Source: Muriicola marianensis
Lineage (GTDB): Bacteria > Bacteroidota > Bacteroidia > Flavobacteriales > Flavobacteriaceae
Reading direction: 5' to 3'
Length of the DNA: 64,000 nucleotides
Assembly (NCBI RefSeq): GCF_014638095.1
Contig: NZ_BMFH01000001.1
Location: forward strand, 1,807,227-1,871,226
Under the pieces are notes generated by a model that was not told where the DNA came from, ran no database searches, and worked only from the letters and a program-made list of their open reading frames with translations. Below, in pieces: positions 45,308 through 53,932 of the stretch; the first letter of the stretch is position 1; each line of letters starts with the position of its first letter. Both the position numbers and the translations under genes were made by a program.

Positions 45308-46474
45308 CTATTTCTTAACATTTACACGAACCTCTCCACTCATCAACTTAGGCAGCAGTGTATCCCGCATGGAGTTTAGGGTGCGGATTTGGGTACAATT
45401 GGTAATTATCTTGTCGTCAATTGGCTTTACTTCATTTTGAAAGCTTTCAACTATTTCTATGGGTGGTATAAACACCTCCATTTCTTGAAAGTCCCTTTTA
45501 CTAATAGATCCAAACACAGTTCCTGTTTCATTGAACTGCTTTATGTCATCCATCAATGACTTCATTTTGAAAAATGTATAAGTATAATAAGCAGGATTCG
45601 CTTTGTATCGAAAAGCAGCAACACCTCTTCCGATACAACATTTTTCGTTTGCCATATTCTGTGCACCAACAGGTGCTCTAACACTAATTAGTGTATCGTG
45701 TTTTTCAGCAAATCGTTTTGGTTCAGTTGTAAACACACGATATTCAGGAAATCGAAACCCAAAATCACGATTACCTTGATACATTGGCGTTCCAATCCCA
45801 TCTTCATTGAAAGAGCTTCCTGGTGGCGATTGACCCATCGTAAAATCAAATTCATTCCCTAAAATTCCTTCCTCCCACCCCTCATCTGTTTCCTCCACAA
45901 ACCATTGCCGAAACAGTGTCTCCGCTATTTGCTCCAGGGTTTTGTTTTGGCGGTGAAGCAGGTCTATTTTGTCATCTAAGCTGGAAAGGATGGAGGCGAT
46001 GCCACGTTGTTCAGATAAACTTGGCAGCAAAATTTCAAAACTTCCTAACTGTTTTGCATTTGCGCTTGGCTGTGCAGAACCACCAGCAATTGCATCTACA
46101 TAATCACTCCAACTTGGAGAACATAATAATTGGCCAATGAAAAAGGGGTCAGCCAAATTTCTATCGATTTGATATCGAATTAAGTAGGATGCATATACTA
46201 CTTCTTTTGGGTCGTTTTCTTTGATTGTATAATTAGCTCCAGTTGTGGCCCCTGTTCTTGCAATTACTATATCCCCTGGTAACAGTTGGTACTTCTTGAA
46301 ATTATCTGATGTAATCGGACAATAGGGAACTGTATTCCAATCTAATCTACCATTTGCAATATCAGTAATACGTAGAAATTTAGGCCCAACCTTCTCTTGT
46401 TTTGCACTTTCTGTATATCCATAGGAAATGTCAGAGCATATTTCAGACAATGTCGTTTCCTTCCACTCACTCAT
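45308..46474 (-). CDS. hsdS: Type I restriction specificity subunit (second copy)
   Basis: A 388-aa S subunit with two target-recognition domains (about 1-150 and 205-350) and two conserved helical spacers ([19 protein letters not shown], and near the C-terminus [17 protein letters not shown]). It sets which DNA sequence the HsdM/HsdR complex recognises. The start MSEWKE is identical to that of the other copy, and the 30 bases around it (46458-46487) are identical to those at 47681-47710. Its spacer regions match the other copy while the recognition domains differ, so the two copies should read different sites. Confidence 0.92.
   Translation of the reverse strand: MSEWKETTLSEICSDISYGYTESAKQEKVGPKFLRITDIANGRLDWNTVPYCPITSDNFKKYQLLPGDIVIARTGATTGANYTIKENDPKEVVYASYLIRYQIDRNLADPFFIGQLLCSPSWSDYVDAIAGGSAQPSANAKQLGSFEILLPSLSEQRGIASILSSLDDKIDLLHRQNKTLEQIAETLFRQWFVEETDEGWEEGILGNEFDFTMGQSPPGSSFNEDGIGTPMYQGNRDFGFRFPEYRVFTTEPKRFAEKHDTLISVRAPVGAQNMANEKCCIGRGVAAFRYKANPAYYTYTFFKMKSLMDDIKQFNETGTVFGSISKRDFQEMEVFIPPIEIVESFQNEVKPIDDKIITNCTQIRTLNSMRDTLLPKLMSGEVRVNVKK
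45890..46012 (-). repeat. Direct repeat in hsdS copy 2 (central spacer)
   Basis: About 120 bases encoding the central helix ([17 protein letters not shown]), matching 47125-47246 in the other hsdS with most bases identical and in the same orientation. It is a possible site for homologous exchange between the two genes. Confidence 0.8.
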
Positions 46475-46521
46475 CAATTTTCACTTTTTCTTACTAAGAC
46501 TAAAATATTGGCATAGCGCTT

Positions 46522-47697
46522 TTAATACGTATTACGGACTTGTACCTCACCACTCATCAACTTTGGCAGCAGCGTATCTCGCAGGGCGGTAAGGTTGCGG
46601 ATTTGGGTTTGGTTCATTTGTTGCTTAAGAAATAAGGGTTTTACTGATTTGGCGTAATCATGTAAGGGTTCATTAGAAATCTTTGGTGTAGGAAATAAGA
46701 AAATTTCATTTGGTGAAATTCTTTGATGACTTCCACTTGTTCCACCTACTCCTGACGAAATTTCACGGTAGTTATTAGAATTCGAGAGCCAACCATATAT
46801 GAAGTACAAATGATTCTCATGATACGGTTTGATTACTTGGAATTCGGTTGAGCAAATCGCGTTTTGAGGCACTTCATCAAGAATCAGCCAAACTCTTTTA
46901 TCCTTATGTGGATTTAGCTTAGAGAATAAAATAGTGTTTGCAAAAACTTGATATTTATTGCTTTTTATTTCCTGCCCGAGTTCATAGGCTGGTTCCTTAC
47001 CAGAATCAAATCCAGGGATGCTATAATGAGCATAAACTGCTGAAGGATTTGCACTTGGTTTAATCGAAACCTTTGAATGTTCAGCATAATCGGTTATTGT
47101 ACCTTCTTCCCAATCACCATCCGATTCCTCAACAAACCACTGACGGAATAAGGTCTCCGCCATTTGCTCCAGGGTATGGTTTTGACGGTGCAGGAGGTCT
47201 ATTTTATCGTCTAAGCTGGAAAGGATAGAAGCGATGGCTTTTTGTTCATCTAATTCCGGTGCTTCGAAAACATGTGCTCTAAGAACATCAGTCTGTACTC
47301 TTTGCCGTCCAGAACTTCCAGTCATAGACTTGATTGCAGTGGAACGGATAGTTGGTGAAATAGCCAAATAGTAAAGGAAGTGTTTGTCTGAAACAACTTC
47401 CTTTTCTCTCAGAACAATAAATTCGGTTGATCCAAAACCTATCTCATCTTCATCTAAAATGTCAACAAAAGATGTTTTACCATTTTCAAGACTTGGAGTA
47501 ATCCTAGCCATTAAGGTATCACCATTTCGAAACTTGACTCCACCTCTGTATTCTTCCAATGAATAAGCAGGTATACGTTTTGTAAATGGATGTATAAATT
47601 CCATTGGAATTTTCTTTGCAATTACCCCTTTTCGAATACGTTCAGTAGGGTTAATGTACGCGAAGTCTTCTAACTGAAATTCCTTCCACTCACTCAT
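46522..47697 (-). CDS. hsdS: Type I restriction specificity subunit (first copy)
   Basis: A 391-aa S subunit starting [19 protein letters not shown]. It has two recognition domains (about 1-160 and 215-345) and conserved spacers ([18 protein letters not shown] and [18 protein letters not shown]). Its start overlaps the end of hsdM (hsdM stop at 47690), so it is translationally coupled to the methylase. It is followed 48 bases later by a second complete hsdS with a nearly unrelated set of recognition domains. Confidence 0.93.
   Translation of the reverse strand: MSEWKEFQLEDFAYINPTERIRKGVIAKKIPMEFIHPFTKRIPAYSLEEYRGGVKFRNGDTLMARITPSLENGKTSFVDILDEDEIGFGSTEFIVLREKEVVSDKHFLYYLAISPTIRSTAIKSMTGSSGRQRVQTDVLRAHVFEAPELDEQKAIASILSSLDDKIDLLHRQNHTLEQMAETLFRQWFVEESDGDWEEGTITDYAEHSKVSIKPSANPSAVYAHYSIPGFDSGKEPAYELGQEIKSNKYQVFANTILFSKLNPHKDKRVWLILDEVPQNAICSTEFQVIKPYHENHLYFIYGWLSNSNNYREISSGVGGTSGSHQRISPNEIFLFPTPKISNEPLHDYAKSVKPLFLKQQMNQTQIRNLTALRDTLLPKLMSGEVQVRNTY
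47125..47246 (-). repeat. Direct repeat in hsdS copy 1 (central spacer)
   Basis: Partner of the repeat at 45890-46012; same orientation, encodes the same central helix. Confidence 0.8.
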
Positions 47698-49237
47698 CAA
47701 TTTTCACTTTCTGAAGATTATCGGCAATCCGTTTGTTAAGTTCTTCTTCTTCTTTCAATTGGGCTTCAAACTCGGCTTTGAGCTCAGTAAAGCGCTCAGC
47801 AAAGTCAAAATCGTCTTCTTCCTCAACTAAGCCTACATAGCGCCCGGGTGTGAGCACGTAATCCAGTTCGGCTACTCGCTCTTTGGTGGCAGCGGCACAA
47901 AAACCTTTTATGTCTTCATATTGGCCATCTGTGTTTCGCCAGTTGTGGTATGTATTCGCAATTTTCGCCACATCATCCGGCATCAGAACTTTTGTACGCC
48001 TATTTATCAGTTGACCTAAATTACGGGCATCAATAAAGAGAATTTCGCCTTTGCGGTTTCGGAATTTTCCGTTGCTGCGGTTACGGCTCATAAACCAAAG
48101 CGAAGCGGGAATCTGCGTATTTAAAAACAACTTGGCAGGCAGGTTAACAATACAGTCAATCAAATCGGCCTCTACCAATTCTTTTCTGATTTCCCCTTCA
48201 CCACCACTTTTAGATGTCAAAGCCCCCTTTGCCAGTACAAAACCTGCTTGTCCACTGGGTGCCAAATGGTACATGAAATGTTGAATCCATGCATAATTGG
48301 CATTTCCACTTGGTGGTACTCCATATTTCCAACGGCCATCGGTACGAAGTAAATCACCGCTCCAATCACTTACATTAAAAGGCGGGTTGGCAATAATATA
48401 GTCTGCTTTCAGATCTTTGTGTGCATCATTTAAGAAAGAACCCTCGTTATTCCATTTAACCTGTGAACTATCAATGCCACGAATGGCTAGATTCATCTTG
48501 CATAATCTCCAGGTAGTCTGGTTACTTTCTTGCCCATAAATGGATATATCGTTGATCCGCCCTTGATGACTGGTGACAAATTCTTCAGATTGAACGAACA
48601 TCCCTCCGGACCCACAGCAGGGATCAAAAACTCTCCCTTTGTAGGGTTCCAGCATTTCCACTAAGAGTTCAACAACACTTCTTGGGGTGTAGAATTGTCC
48701 ACCCTTTTTACCTTCTGCCAGAGCAAACTCTCCAAGGAAATATTCGAATACATGTCCTAGAATATCGGCACTTCTGGATTTTGCATCTCCTAAGGCAATG
48801 TTGCCAATTAGGTCAATGAGCTCCCCAAGACTGGTAGGATCTAAATTTTGTCGCGCATACACTTTGGGAAGCACTCCTTTCAGTGAGGTATTTTCCTTCT
48901 CAATGGCATCCATGGCATCATCCACAGATTTACCGATAGTAGGTTGCTTGGCCTGAGAAAGCAAGAAAGACCAGCGCGCTTGCTGGGGTACGAAAAACAC
49001 ATTTTCGGCTTTATACTCGTCCTTATCTTCTGGGTCTGCCCCTGCATATTCTGCTTCACCAGCTTTTAACTTTTCGTAAAGCTCTTCGAAAGCATCCGAG
49101 ATGTATTTGAGAAAAATGAGCCCTAGTACGATATGTTTGTACTCAGCGGCATCTATATTTTTTCGCAATTTATCTGCTGCTTTCCAAAGTTGTTTTTCTA
49201 GGGGTTCTTCGGTGGAGGTTGAGGTTTTTATTGCCAT
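47690..49237 (-). CDS. hsdM: Type I restriction-modification methyltransferase, M subunit
   Basis: A 515-aa N6-adenine methylase. An N-terminal HsdM_N helical domain (about 10-130) precedes the catalytic domain with the AdoMet motif [11 protein letters not shown] (about 204-214) and the catalytic motif NPPF (284-287). It methylates one adenine per half-site, guided by HsdS. The 3' end overlaps the hsdS start, and its last codons (KVKIDE, stop) are repeated upstream of the second hsdS. A ribosome site AAAAGGAAAAAT precedes the start. Confidence 0.95.
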   Translation of the reverse strand: MAIKTSTSTEEPLEKQLWKAADKLRKNIDAAEYKHIVLGLIFLKYISDAFEELYEKLKAGEAEYAGADPEDKDEYKAENVFFVPQQARWSFLLSQAKQPTIGKSVDDAMDAIEKENTSLKGVLPKVYARQNLDPTSLGELIDLIGNIALGDAKSRSADILGHVFEYFLGEFALAEGKKGGQFYTPRSVVELLVEMLEPYKGRVFDPCCGSGGMFVQSEEFVTSHQGRINDISIYGQESNQTTWRLCKMNLAIRGIDSSQVKWNNEGSFLNDAHKDLKADYIIANPPFNVSDWSGDLLRTDGRWKYGVPPSGNANYAWIQHFMYHLAPSGQAGFVLAKGALTSKSGGEGEIRKELVEADLIDCIVNLPAKLFLNTQIPASLWFMSRNRSNGKFRNRKGEILFIDARNLGQLINRRTKVLMPDDVAKIANTYHNWRNTDGQYEDIKGFCAAATKERVAELDYVLTPGRYVGLVEEEDDFDFAERFTELKAEFEAQLKEEEELNKRIADNLQKVKIDE

Positions 49238-49450
49238 TAATATTTTTCCTTTTGTCTAATTCAAAGTTCTTCGTTCTTATTGAAACGCTGCCTTTCAAAC
49301 AAGATAAATGATTTTTGTGTTAACACTTACAGATTACTCATTACAATCTCCTCAATTGTAACAATGGATTCATTAGCCAATTTTTCGTTAAGAATAAGAG
49401 ATGATGATTCGGAACAGATATGGGCGTAGATTAATCAACAATAACTGCGG

Positions 49451-50953
49451 TTATTCATTCTTGGCAGTAGAACTTTTTTCTTTACGTTTTTCTTCTAACT
49501 TTTTTGATATAATTTCCACAATTTTTGATGATTCAGAATCTAGATCATTATTCACATTAAATGCTAGTCCTCCATACTGTCTAGATTCATCAAATAAACT
49601 TACATCTGTATCTGAATACCAAATAGGAATAATTGTGTTATCTCCAAATCGTTGTTTAAACTGATCTGATTCAAATTTTGTCCAAATTTTTTTGGGATAA
49701 TCAGAACTTAATAAAACAATAACATAATCTGCCTCGGAATTGTAGATTGGAGCTAAATAGTCTTCTACGTTCGTAGCTAAAATCCGATGTTGTTCATTTT
49801 TATCATAAAAAACAGATATTTCCCTTTCTAGTAATTTATTGGCAATTGACTCAGCTAAGTCCCGGTTTTCTCCCGCAAAGGATAACGCAAAATCGTATAG
49901 CTTGATAAATTCGATACCAATAAAACCAATTTGTTCTGCGAACTTATTCCATAATATATTTCTTATATAAAATAGGAATTTCGGATCTTCTACTGTTAGT
50001 ACATTTGATTGATCATCGTAATGTATAACATCTTGAAGCATTGGATTATCTCGTAATAATTTACTTAGAAATCCCTTTTCAACAACTTGATTAATACTCA
50101 ATTTCATTGCTGGATGCTGATTTAAAAGCTCATCAATTTGAATTGACCATTCAGGACTATTAGCTAACCAATTTAGAAGGTGTAGATACGGAGCCCTCCC
50201 TTCTTTTCTTAATTTCGAACCGATTGCAAAAGCTCTTGCTTTTGGATAAAATAGTCTCGCTAATTCTTGAATCACTTTCGCCTTTACTGTTTCCAAACTA
50301 GTATCTGTTGCTTCCTTTCCTGATTCATTATCAATAACTTCTGAACAGATACAGGTTTCCTTTGCTAACATTTGTGCTATATGAAAACTTCCTTTGGATT
50401 CTGAAATTAGCTCTGATTTAATATTTAGGGTAATATTTAATGCATTTTCTCCTAATGTCAACATTTCCTCAATTTTTTCTTCAGGATTTGCTTCGAATCT
50501 TATTGTATCGATTCTATTATTTAAATCAGGAGAAAAAGAAACCAAAGAGTCACCAGCCTTATTAATTCCAATCAGAATAAGTTTTGAAGTAACCGAGTCT
50601 TCATCCGCTAGCGTCTTCATGAAATCCGATAGATCCTTTTTGATTTCGTTAGGTAAAACATGAAAATCATCAACAACTACAATTCCCATATCAGAAAATT
50701 CTGGTAATAGCTGAATCATCTCAACGTCTTCCTTCTTTCTTGCAGACAGAGAGGTTACCGTAGTATTTAGTCCCACTTCTTCAATAGCCTTATTAATACT
50801 AGTGGTTTTGCCTATACCTGATGGGCCCTCAACCACCATTCCTCGTCCCTTAGTTCTCAGAGAAACAATGAGTTTTGTATATTCCACAGGCCTTACAAAA
50901 GTGTAAGTAGGTGTCCCCGATGTTTTAAATACGTCTTCTAAATAAATTTTCAT
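49451..50953 (-). CDS. AAA-type ATPase with C-terminal TIR domain
   Basis: A 500-aa protein. The N-terminal P-loop ATPase has Walker A GPSGIGKTT (K49) and Walker B GIVVVDDFHVL (D95, D96), with sensor-like IGINKAGDS and helical regions to about 345. Residues about 353-485 form a TIR domain: YDFALSFAGENRDLAESIA, VFYDKNEQ, DYVIVLLSSDYPKKIW and a candidate catalytic Glu at E428 (KFESD). TIR domains in bacterial defence cleave NAD+ when triggered. It is the first gene of the block, 213 bases before hsdM, same strand. Partners other than the RM genes are not seen. Confidence 0.85.
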   Translation of the reverse strand: MKIYLEDVFKTSGTPTYTFVRPVEYTKLIVSLRTKGRGMVVEGPSGIGKTTSINKAIEEVGLNTTVTSLSARKKEDVEMIQLLPEFSDMGIVVVDDFHVLPNEIKKDLSDFMKTLADEDSVTSKLILIGINKAGDSLVSFSPDLNNRIDTIRFEANPEEKIEEMLTLGENALNITLNIKSELISESKGSFHIAQMLAKETCICSEVIDNESGKEATDTSLETVKAKVIQELARLFYPKARAFAIGSKLRKEGRAPYLHLLNWLANSPEWSIQIDELLNQHPAMKLSINQVVEKGFLSKLLRDNPMLQDVIHYDDQSNVLTVEDPKFLFYIRNILWNKFAEQIGFIGIEFIKLYDFALSFAGENRDLAESIANKLLEREISVFYDKNEQHRILATNVEDYLAPIYNSEADYVIVLLSSDYPKKIWTKFESDQFKQRFGDNTIIPIWYSDTDVSLFDESRQYGGLAFNVNNDLDSESSKIVEIISKKLEEKRKEKSSTAKNE

Positions 50954-51260
50954 TTATTGTCTTTTATTTCCGAAATGTATTATACTAATCAAGATTTGTA
51001 GTAACCTTATGAATGAAATATGATCCACCTCTTTCTTAAATGGAGGATATGCTTTGGAAAATTACACCATAAAAAACTAAATGGCCCCCTCATAAACCAT
51101 AGTATTTTTATGGTTTAATTGAGATAGTAGCAATTAGGTTTATTAAGAGGAAATTACAAGTCCCAAATCTCAAACCTGCCTACTTCCCTAAGGTAGGTAG
51201 TCCGGCAGGCAAGTTCCAAAGAGAATTATTGCTATCGTATTGCAGCAATTTTTCTAGCAG
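50954..51260. other. Intergenic spacer at the right edge of the defence block
   Basis: About 300 AT-rich bases with no convincing ORF. Near 51175-51209 an imperfect hairpin with outer arms CCTGCC / GGCAGG is seen, a common flavobacterial intergenic palindrome. The promoter for the TIR gene should lie in its left part. No att-like repeat or tRNA end was recognised. Confidence 0.5.
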
Positions 51261-51635
51261 CTACTCCATCTGCTTTTTCAACTCCGCGATCTGCTCCTCC
51301 AGATCCCGGATCACCGGGTTGGAAGCACTGGAGGTTTGCAGCAACCGCCTTTTGGCAGCGTCTAATTCCAGAAGCTGAGTAAGGAGTTCGGGCCCTTCTA
51401 AAAGGGATAAACTGTCCATTTTTCTCAACAGGCTGCTTCTCGTTTTGTCGAGGTAATAGAAAGCCAACCCATCCTGTTCTCCATCTTCGAGCAGGGTCAG
51501 CATGTCGCCCTCAATTTCTTTGAGAAGTGCATTCATGGAGGTTTGGATTTCGGGGTTTTCTGAAGGGATCTCCCGGTCAAGATTTTGGGCACAGGATAGA
51601 AATAGGAGGGGAAGGATAAGGGCGGTTTTTTTCAT
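51261..51635 (-). CDS. Small lipoprotein, mostly helical
   Basis: A 124-aa lipoprotein (signal MKKTALILPLLFLSC, C15). The mature part is rich in L, E and K with heptad-like runs (DLEEQIAELKKQME at the end), so it is probably a helical bundle or coiled coil. No known domain is recognised. Confidence 0.6.
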   Translation of the reverse strand: MKKTALILPLLFLSCAQNLDREIPSENPEIQTSMNALLKEIEGDMLTLLEDGEQDGLAFYYLDKTRSSLLRKMDSLSLLEGPELLTQLLELDAAKRRLLQTSSASNPVIRDLEEQIAELKKQME

Positions 51636-51842
51636 GTTTTAAAAGTAAAGGAAAACAATACTACAACACAGGCTTACTCATTTACCATATGAGTAAAATT
51701 TTAAGCATCAATTTACAAAGGTTGGTTAATTGAATATGAAGTGTTGGGGATGCTTAAATTATTTTGATGCCAGGATTCGCTGGTATTAAGTTTGGAATAA
51801 AATTATAAACTTACCGAGGACATTTGCGATAAGAACAAAAAC

Positions 51843-51868
51843 AATTGCGGGAATTAAATCCCGCAATT
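51843..51868 (-). terminator. Terminator after the PEGA lipoprotein gene
   Basis: A perfect 10-bp stem AATTGCGGGA / TCCCGCAATT around a 6-base loop. On the minus strand it is followed by GTTTTTGTTC. It lies 28 bases after the PEGA gene stop. Confidence 0.75.
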
Positions 51869-51896
51869 AGTTTGTAAACAAAAGTAGTGGCGGCTA

Positions 51897-52277
51897 TTAC
51901 TTATTCTGTTCAATTAATGCCGCATTAACTGCGTCTTGATCTAATTTATTCCAATTTCCAGTCGCAGCATCAACTATTACTGGGATTAATCCCCCTAAAA
52001 CATCTAGAATAATCCATCCAGCTCCAACCTTGGTATTTACAACTCTGGTTACACTTTCATATCCCTCTTTACGATATTCAATAGTGTATGATTTATCAGC
52101 TTTAAGATTTAATTCGACGGGAGTTACTCCCATCTTAAATCCATTTACGTAAACTTCGGCCCCCCTTGGATCTGAACTTACAGCTAATGCGTGTGTTTTT
52201 TTGCCAAACAGTGTTGCACAACTACTTATGCCACATAATGTAATTAAGGCAACTGAAATAAAAAGGATTTTCTTCAT
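51897..52277 (-). CDS. PEGA-domain lipoprotein
   Basis: A 126-aa lipoprotein (signal MKKILFISVALITLCGISSC, C20). A PEGA-like beta domain covers about 30-90 (VSSDPRGAEVYVNGFKMGVTP, YRKEGYESVTRVV), followed by a hydrophobic glycine-rich segment (GAGWIILDVLGGLIPVIVDA) and a short polar end. Such proteins are thought to bind cell-surface components. A terminator follows its stop. Confidence 0.8.
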   Translation of the reverse strand: MKKILFISVALITLCGISSCATLFGKKTHALAVSSDPRGAEVYVNGFKMGVTPVELNLKADKSYTIEYRKEGYESVTRVVNTKVGAGWIILDVLGGLIPVIVDAATGNWNKLDQDAVNAALIEQNK

Positions 52278-52477
52278 AATTAATAAGTGATATTGAAATT
52301 AATAAATGCCTACTCCAGAATTTGATTGGCTTTTCGGCTAATTCCCAACATTATCTCAACTAGTTGAAATTTGAGATGAGGAATTAACAATTTATAAGCG
52401 CTAAAGGACAAGAAAAATTTGGGAGAATGCATTGCAGCTAATTCTGCAAGGCCCTGTAAAAATTAATGGAAATCCCC

Positions 52478-52726
52478 CGAAAGTTTTCAGAAATAGCGGC
52501 GAGGCCAGCGCATGTGCATTTCACGAGCCAATTAGCAAGAGGGAATGCGCAATAGCACGGAGCGTCAAGCCGGGTCCGCGGTTTTTGTCCCAGACAGAAT
52601 GAAAACGATTTAACTGAAACATGCGGACAAAAAATTTCCTACAAACTTTCGTGATGATGTTTTTGGTTCGTTTTGCATCATTGTAAAACGAACAGAAAGA
52701 AAAAGATGTTTCGGTTGGCCATGAGA
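52478..52726 (-). repeat. Repeat family 3 (MITE-like structured element), copy 1, left end lost
   Basis: Minus-strand copy. The right terminal repeat CGAAAGTTTTCAGAAATA is at 52478-52495 on the plus strand; the left terminal repeat is missing. Internal hairpin arms GTTCGTTTT / AAAACGAAC and loop ATGATG with downstream CATCAT are kept. The region 52278-52477 between it and the PEGA gene holds nothing recognised. Confidence 0.75.
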
Positions 52727-52730
52727 ACAA

Positions 52731-52784
52731 ATACCTACCCCTAACCGCTTCGTCGCTGAAGCTATGAAGCGTAAGCGACCCTCC
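52731..52784 (-). repeat. Repeat family 2, copy 2
   Basis: Minus-strand copy with GTCGC, CGCTTC, GCGAC, GAAGCG in order, ending GGGGTAGGTA. It leads straight into family 3 copy 1. Confidence 0.8.
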
Positions 52785-52799
52785 CGATAGCTATCGGGA
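52782..52799. repeat. Palindrome TCCCGATAGCTATCGGGA
   Basis: A perfect 18-bp palindrome of a type common in flavobacterial intergenic DNA, directly at the edge of family 2 copy 2. Confidence 0.7.
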
Positions 52800-52813
52800 T
52801 CGGGATTGGCCCT

Positions 52814-52846
52814 TTTGGGATTGGATGAGTCGCATCTAATCCCAAA
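52814..52846. repeat. Imperfect inverted repeat over the end of the next gene
   Basis: Arms TTTGGGATTgGATG / CATCtAATCCCAAA around a short loop. It covers the last codons of the gene at 52836 and may act as an mRNA 3' end; there is no T-run. Confidence 0.55.
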
Positions 52847-53285
52847 CATAGGAGTCAGGAGGTAGTGCAGAATAGTTTTTTCCCTCTGTATTTTCTAAAT
52901 AAAACCATAAACCGGTATCATCGGGTAATCCCATGCCGGGCTCTATGGAATCAAAGGGAATCCATTTTGTTTTTTCAACAATAACTTCCCCATTTACTTT
53001 TAAGGTGATCCTTTCCAGGCCATCGTTTACCAGGGTAGAATCATTTAAGCTGACGAATAACCCCAGATTACCCGGATCGTCTGTATTAAAACTGGAGGAC
53101 CAGGGCAAACGTACCTGATATTCATTGCCATAACCCCCGCCTTGAATTCTTTTGGCTATTCCCTGCCCGTTTACTTCCCAGGTAACATCGTATGCCCCCA
53201 CAGCATCATCTTTCCCACAACTGAGGAGGATAAGAAAGAAAAACAGAGGTATTTTCTTTATCAATATTCTTTTTGTAAATAACAT
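52836..53285 (-). CDS. Lipoprotein of unknown function
   Basis: A 149-aa lipoprotein; lipobox ILLSC gives C23 of the chosen start. The mature part is beta-rich and acidic (YDVTWEVNGQGIAKR, RITLKVNGEVIVEK, WFYLENTEGKNYSALPPDSY). No known domain is recognised. The final codons lie in an inverted repeat. A later start at MLFTKRILIKK is the one used; shorter variants lack a good signal. Confidence 0.6.
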   Translation of the reverse strand: MLFTKRILIKKIPLFFFLILLSCGKDDAVGAYDVTWEVNGQGIAKRIQGGGYGNEYQVRLPWSSSFNTDDPGNLGLFVSLNDSTLVNDGLERITLKVNGEVIVEKTKWIPFDSIEPGMGLPDDTGLWFYLENTEGKNYSALPPDSYVWD

Positions 53286-53398
53286 CTTTAGCTAAAACGC
53301 AGATCTTTTTTAAATCTGACAATTCTTGTGGTTTTTTAGATGAACGGGAAGGGAGTTACCATGCAAATGCATGCAGACCGGGTGTTTACTATTGGGGA

Positions 53399-53430
53399 CG
53401 TTGCGCAGTAGATGCTCTGCTGGGCAGTGA
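53399..53430 (-). repeat. Degenerate fragment of repeat family 1
   Basis: The minus strand carries CTACTGCGCAAC and a decayed partner arm, next to family 2 copy 3 in the same order as clusters C and I. Confidence 0.5.
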
Positions 53431-53483
53431 TACCCACCCCCGGCCGCTTCGTCGCTGAAGCTATGAAGCGTAAGCGACCCTCC
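53431..53483 (-). repeat. Repeat family 2, copy 3
   Basis: Minus-strand copy with all four arms GTCGC, CGCTTC, GCGAC, GAAGCG and the tail GGGGGTGGGTA. Confidence 0.8.
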
Positions 53484-53561
53484 GTTTAGGAGTGAATTTA
53501 AAATTCTCATTTAAAACAAAATAAAGTGGCCGGATAAAAGCAATGTGTTTATCCGCAATCT

Positions 53562-53831
53562 CGAAGGTTTGCCAGAAATAATGGCAAGGCATTTTCTTTT
53601 CGTTCATTTTGGCTTGATCCAAAACGAACCAAAAAATCAAGAAGATTTTAGGAAATTTTGTCCCGATCCCGCTGTCTATTGGAAATATCGGGATCGGTCC
53701 AAACCAGGGATGCGGCTTATCGCTCCATGCTCTTTTTTGCCGGCTTACTGCTATTTTTTAAACCTAATGAATAGCGAGCCAGGCAAAACGCACTTCCGCT
53801 TGCCGCACCCTATATTTCTTGAAAATCTTCG
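53562..53831 (+). repeat. Repeat family 3 (MITE-like structured element), copy 2
   Basis: A 270-bp element with terminal inverted repeats: left CGAAGGTTTGCCAGAAATA (53562-53580), right TATTTCTTGAAAATCTTCG (53813-53831). Inside, arms GTTCATTTTGG / CCAAAACGAAC flank the loop CTTGAT, which can also pair with ATCAAG downstream. A second hairpin is built on CCCGAT / ATCGGG. No transposase is encoded. Confidence 0.8.
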
Positions 53832-53875
53832 ATATCTCAGGATTTTACACTCAGGCTATTTCATTGATCTTAGTT

Positions 53876-53912
53876 AAAAAAAAAGACCCGGCCCTTAAAA
53901 GAACCGGATCTT
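53876..53912 (-). terminator. Terminator after the NTF2-like gene
   Basis: Stem AAGAtCCGG / CCGGgTCTT on the minus strand followed by a run of T (complement of the A-run at 53876-53884). Confidence 0.75.
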
Positions 53913-53932
53913 TCTCCTGACTAAACGTGGGG

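Noticed and set aside
38361-51260. Integrated prophage or ICE carrying the defence block
   Set aside because: No integrase, transposase, tRNA end or flanking direct repeat was recognised at either boundary.
52521-52849. Small minus-strand ORFs
   Set aside because: They fall in repeat families 2 and 3 and translate repeat sequence; no signal peptide or domain.
53545-53877. A 110-aa plus-strand ORF
   Set aside because: It lies almost fully inside MITE-like copy 2; its translation reflects the repeat.
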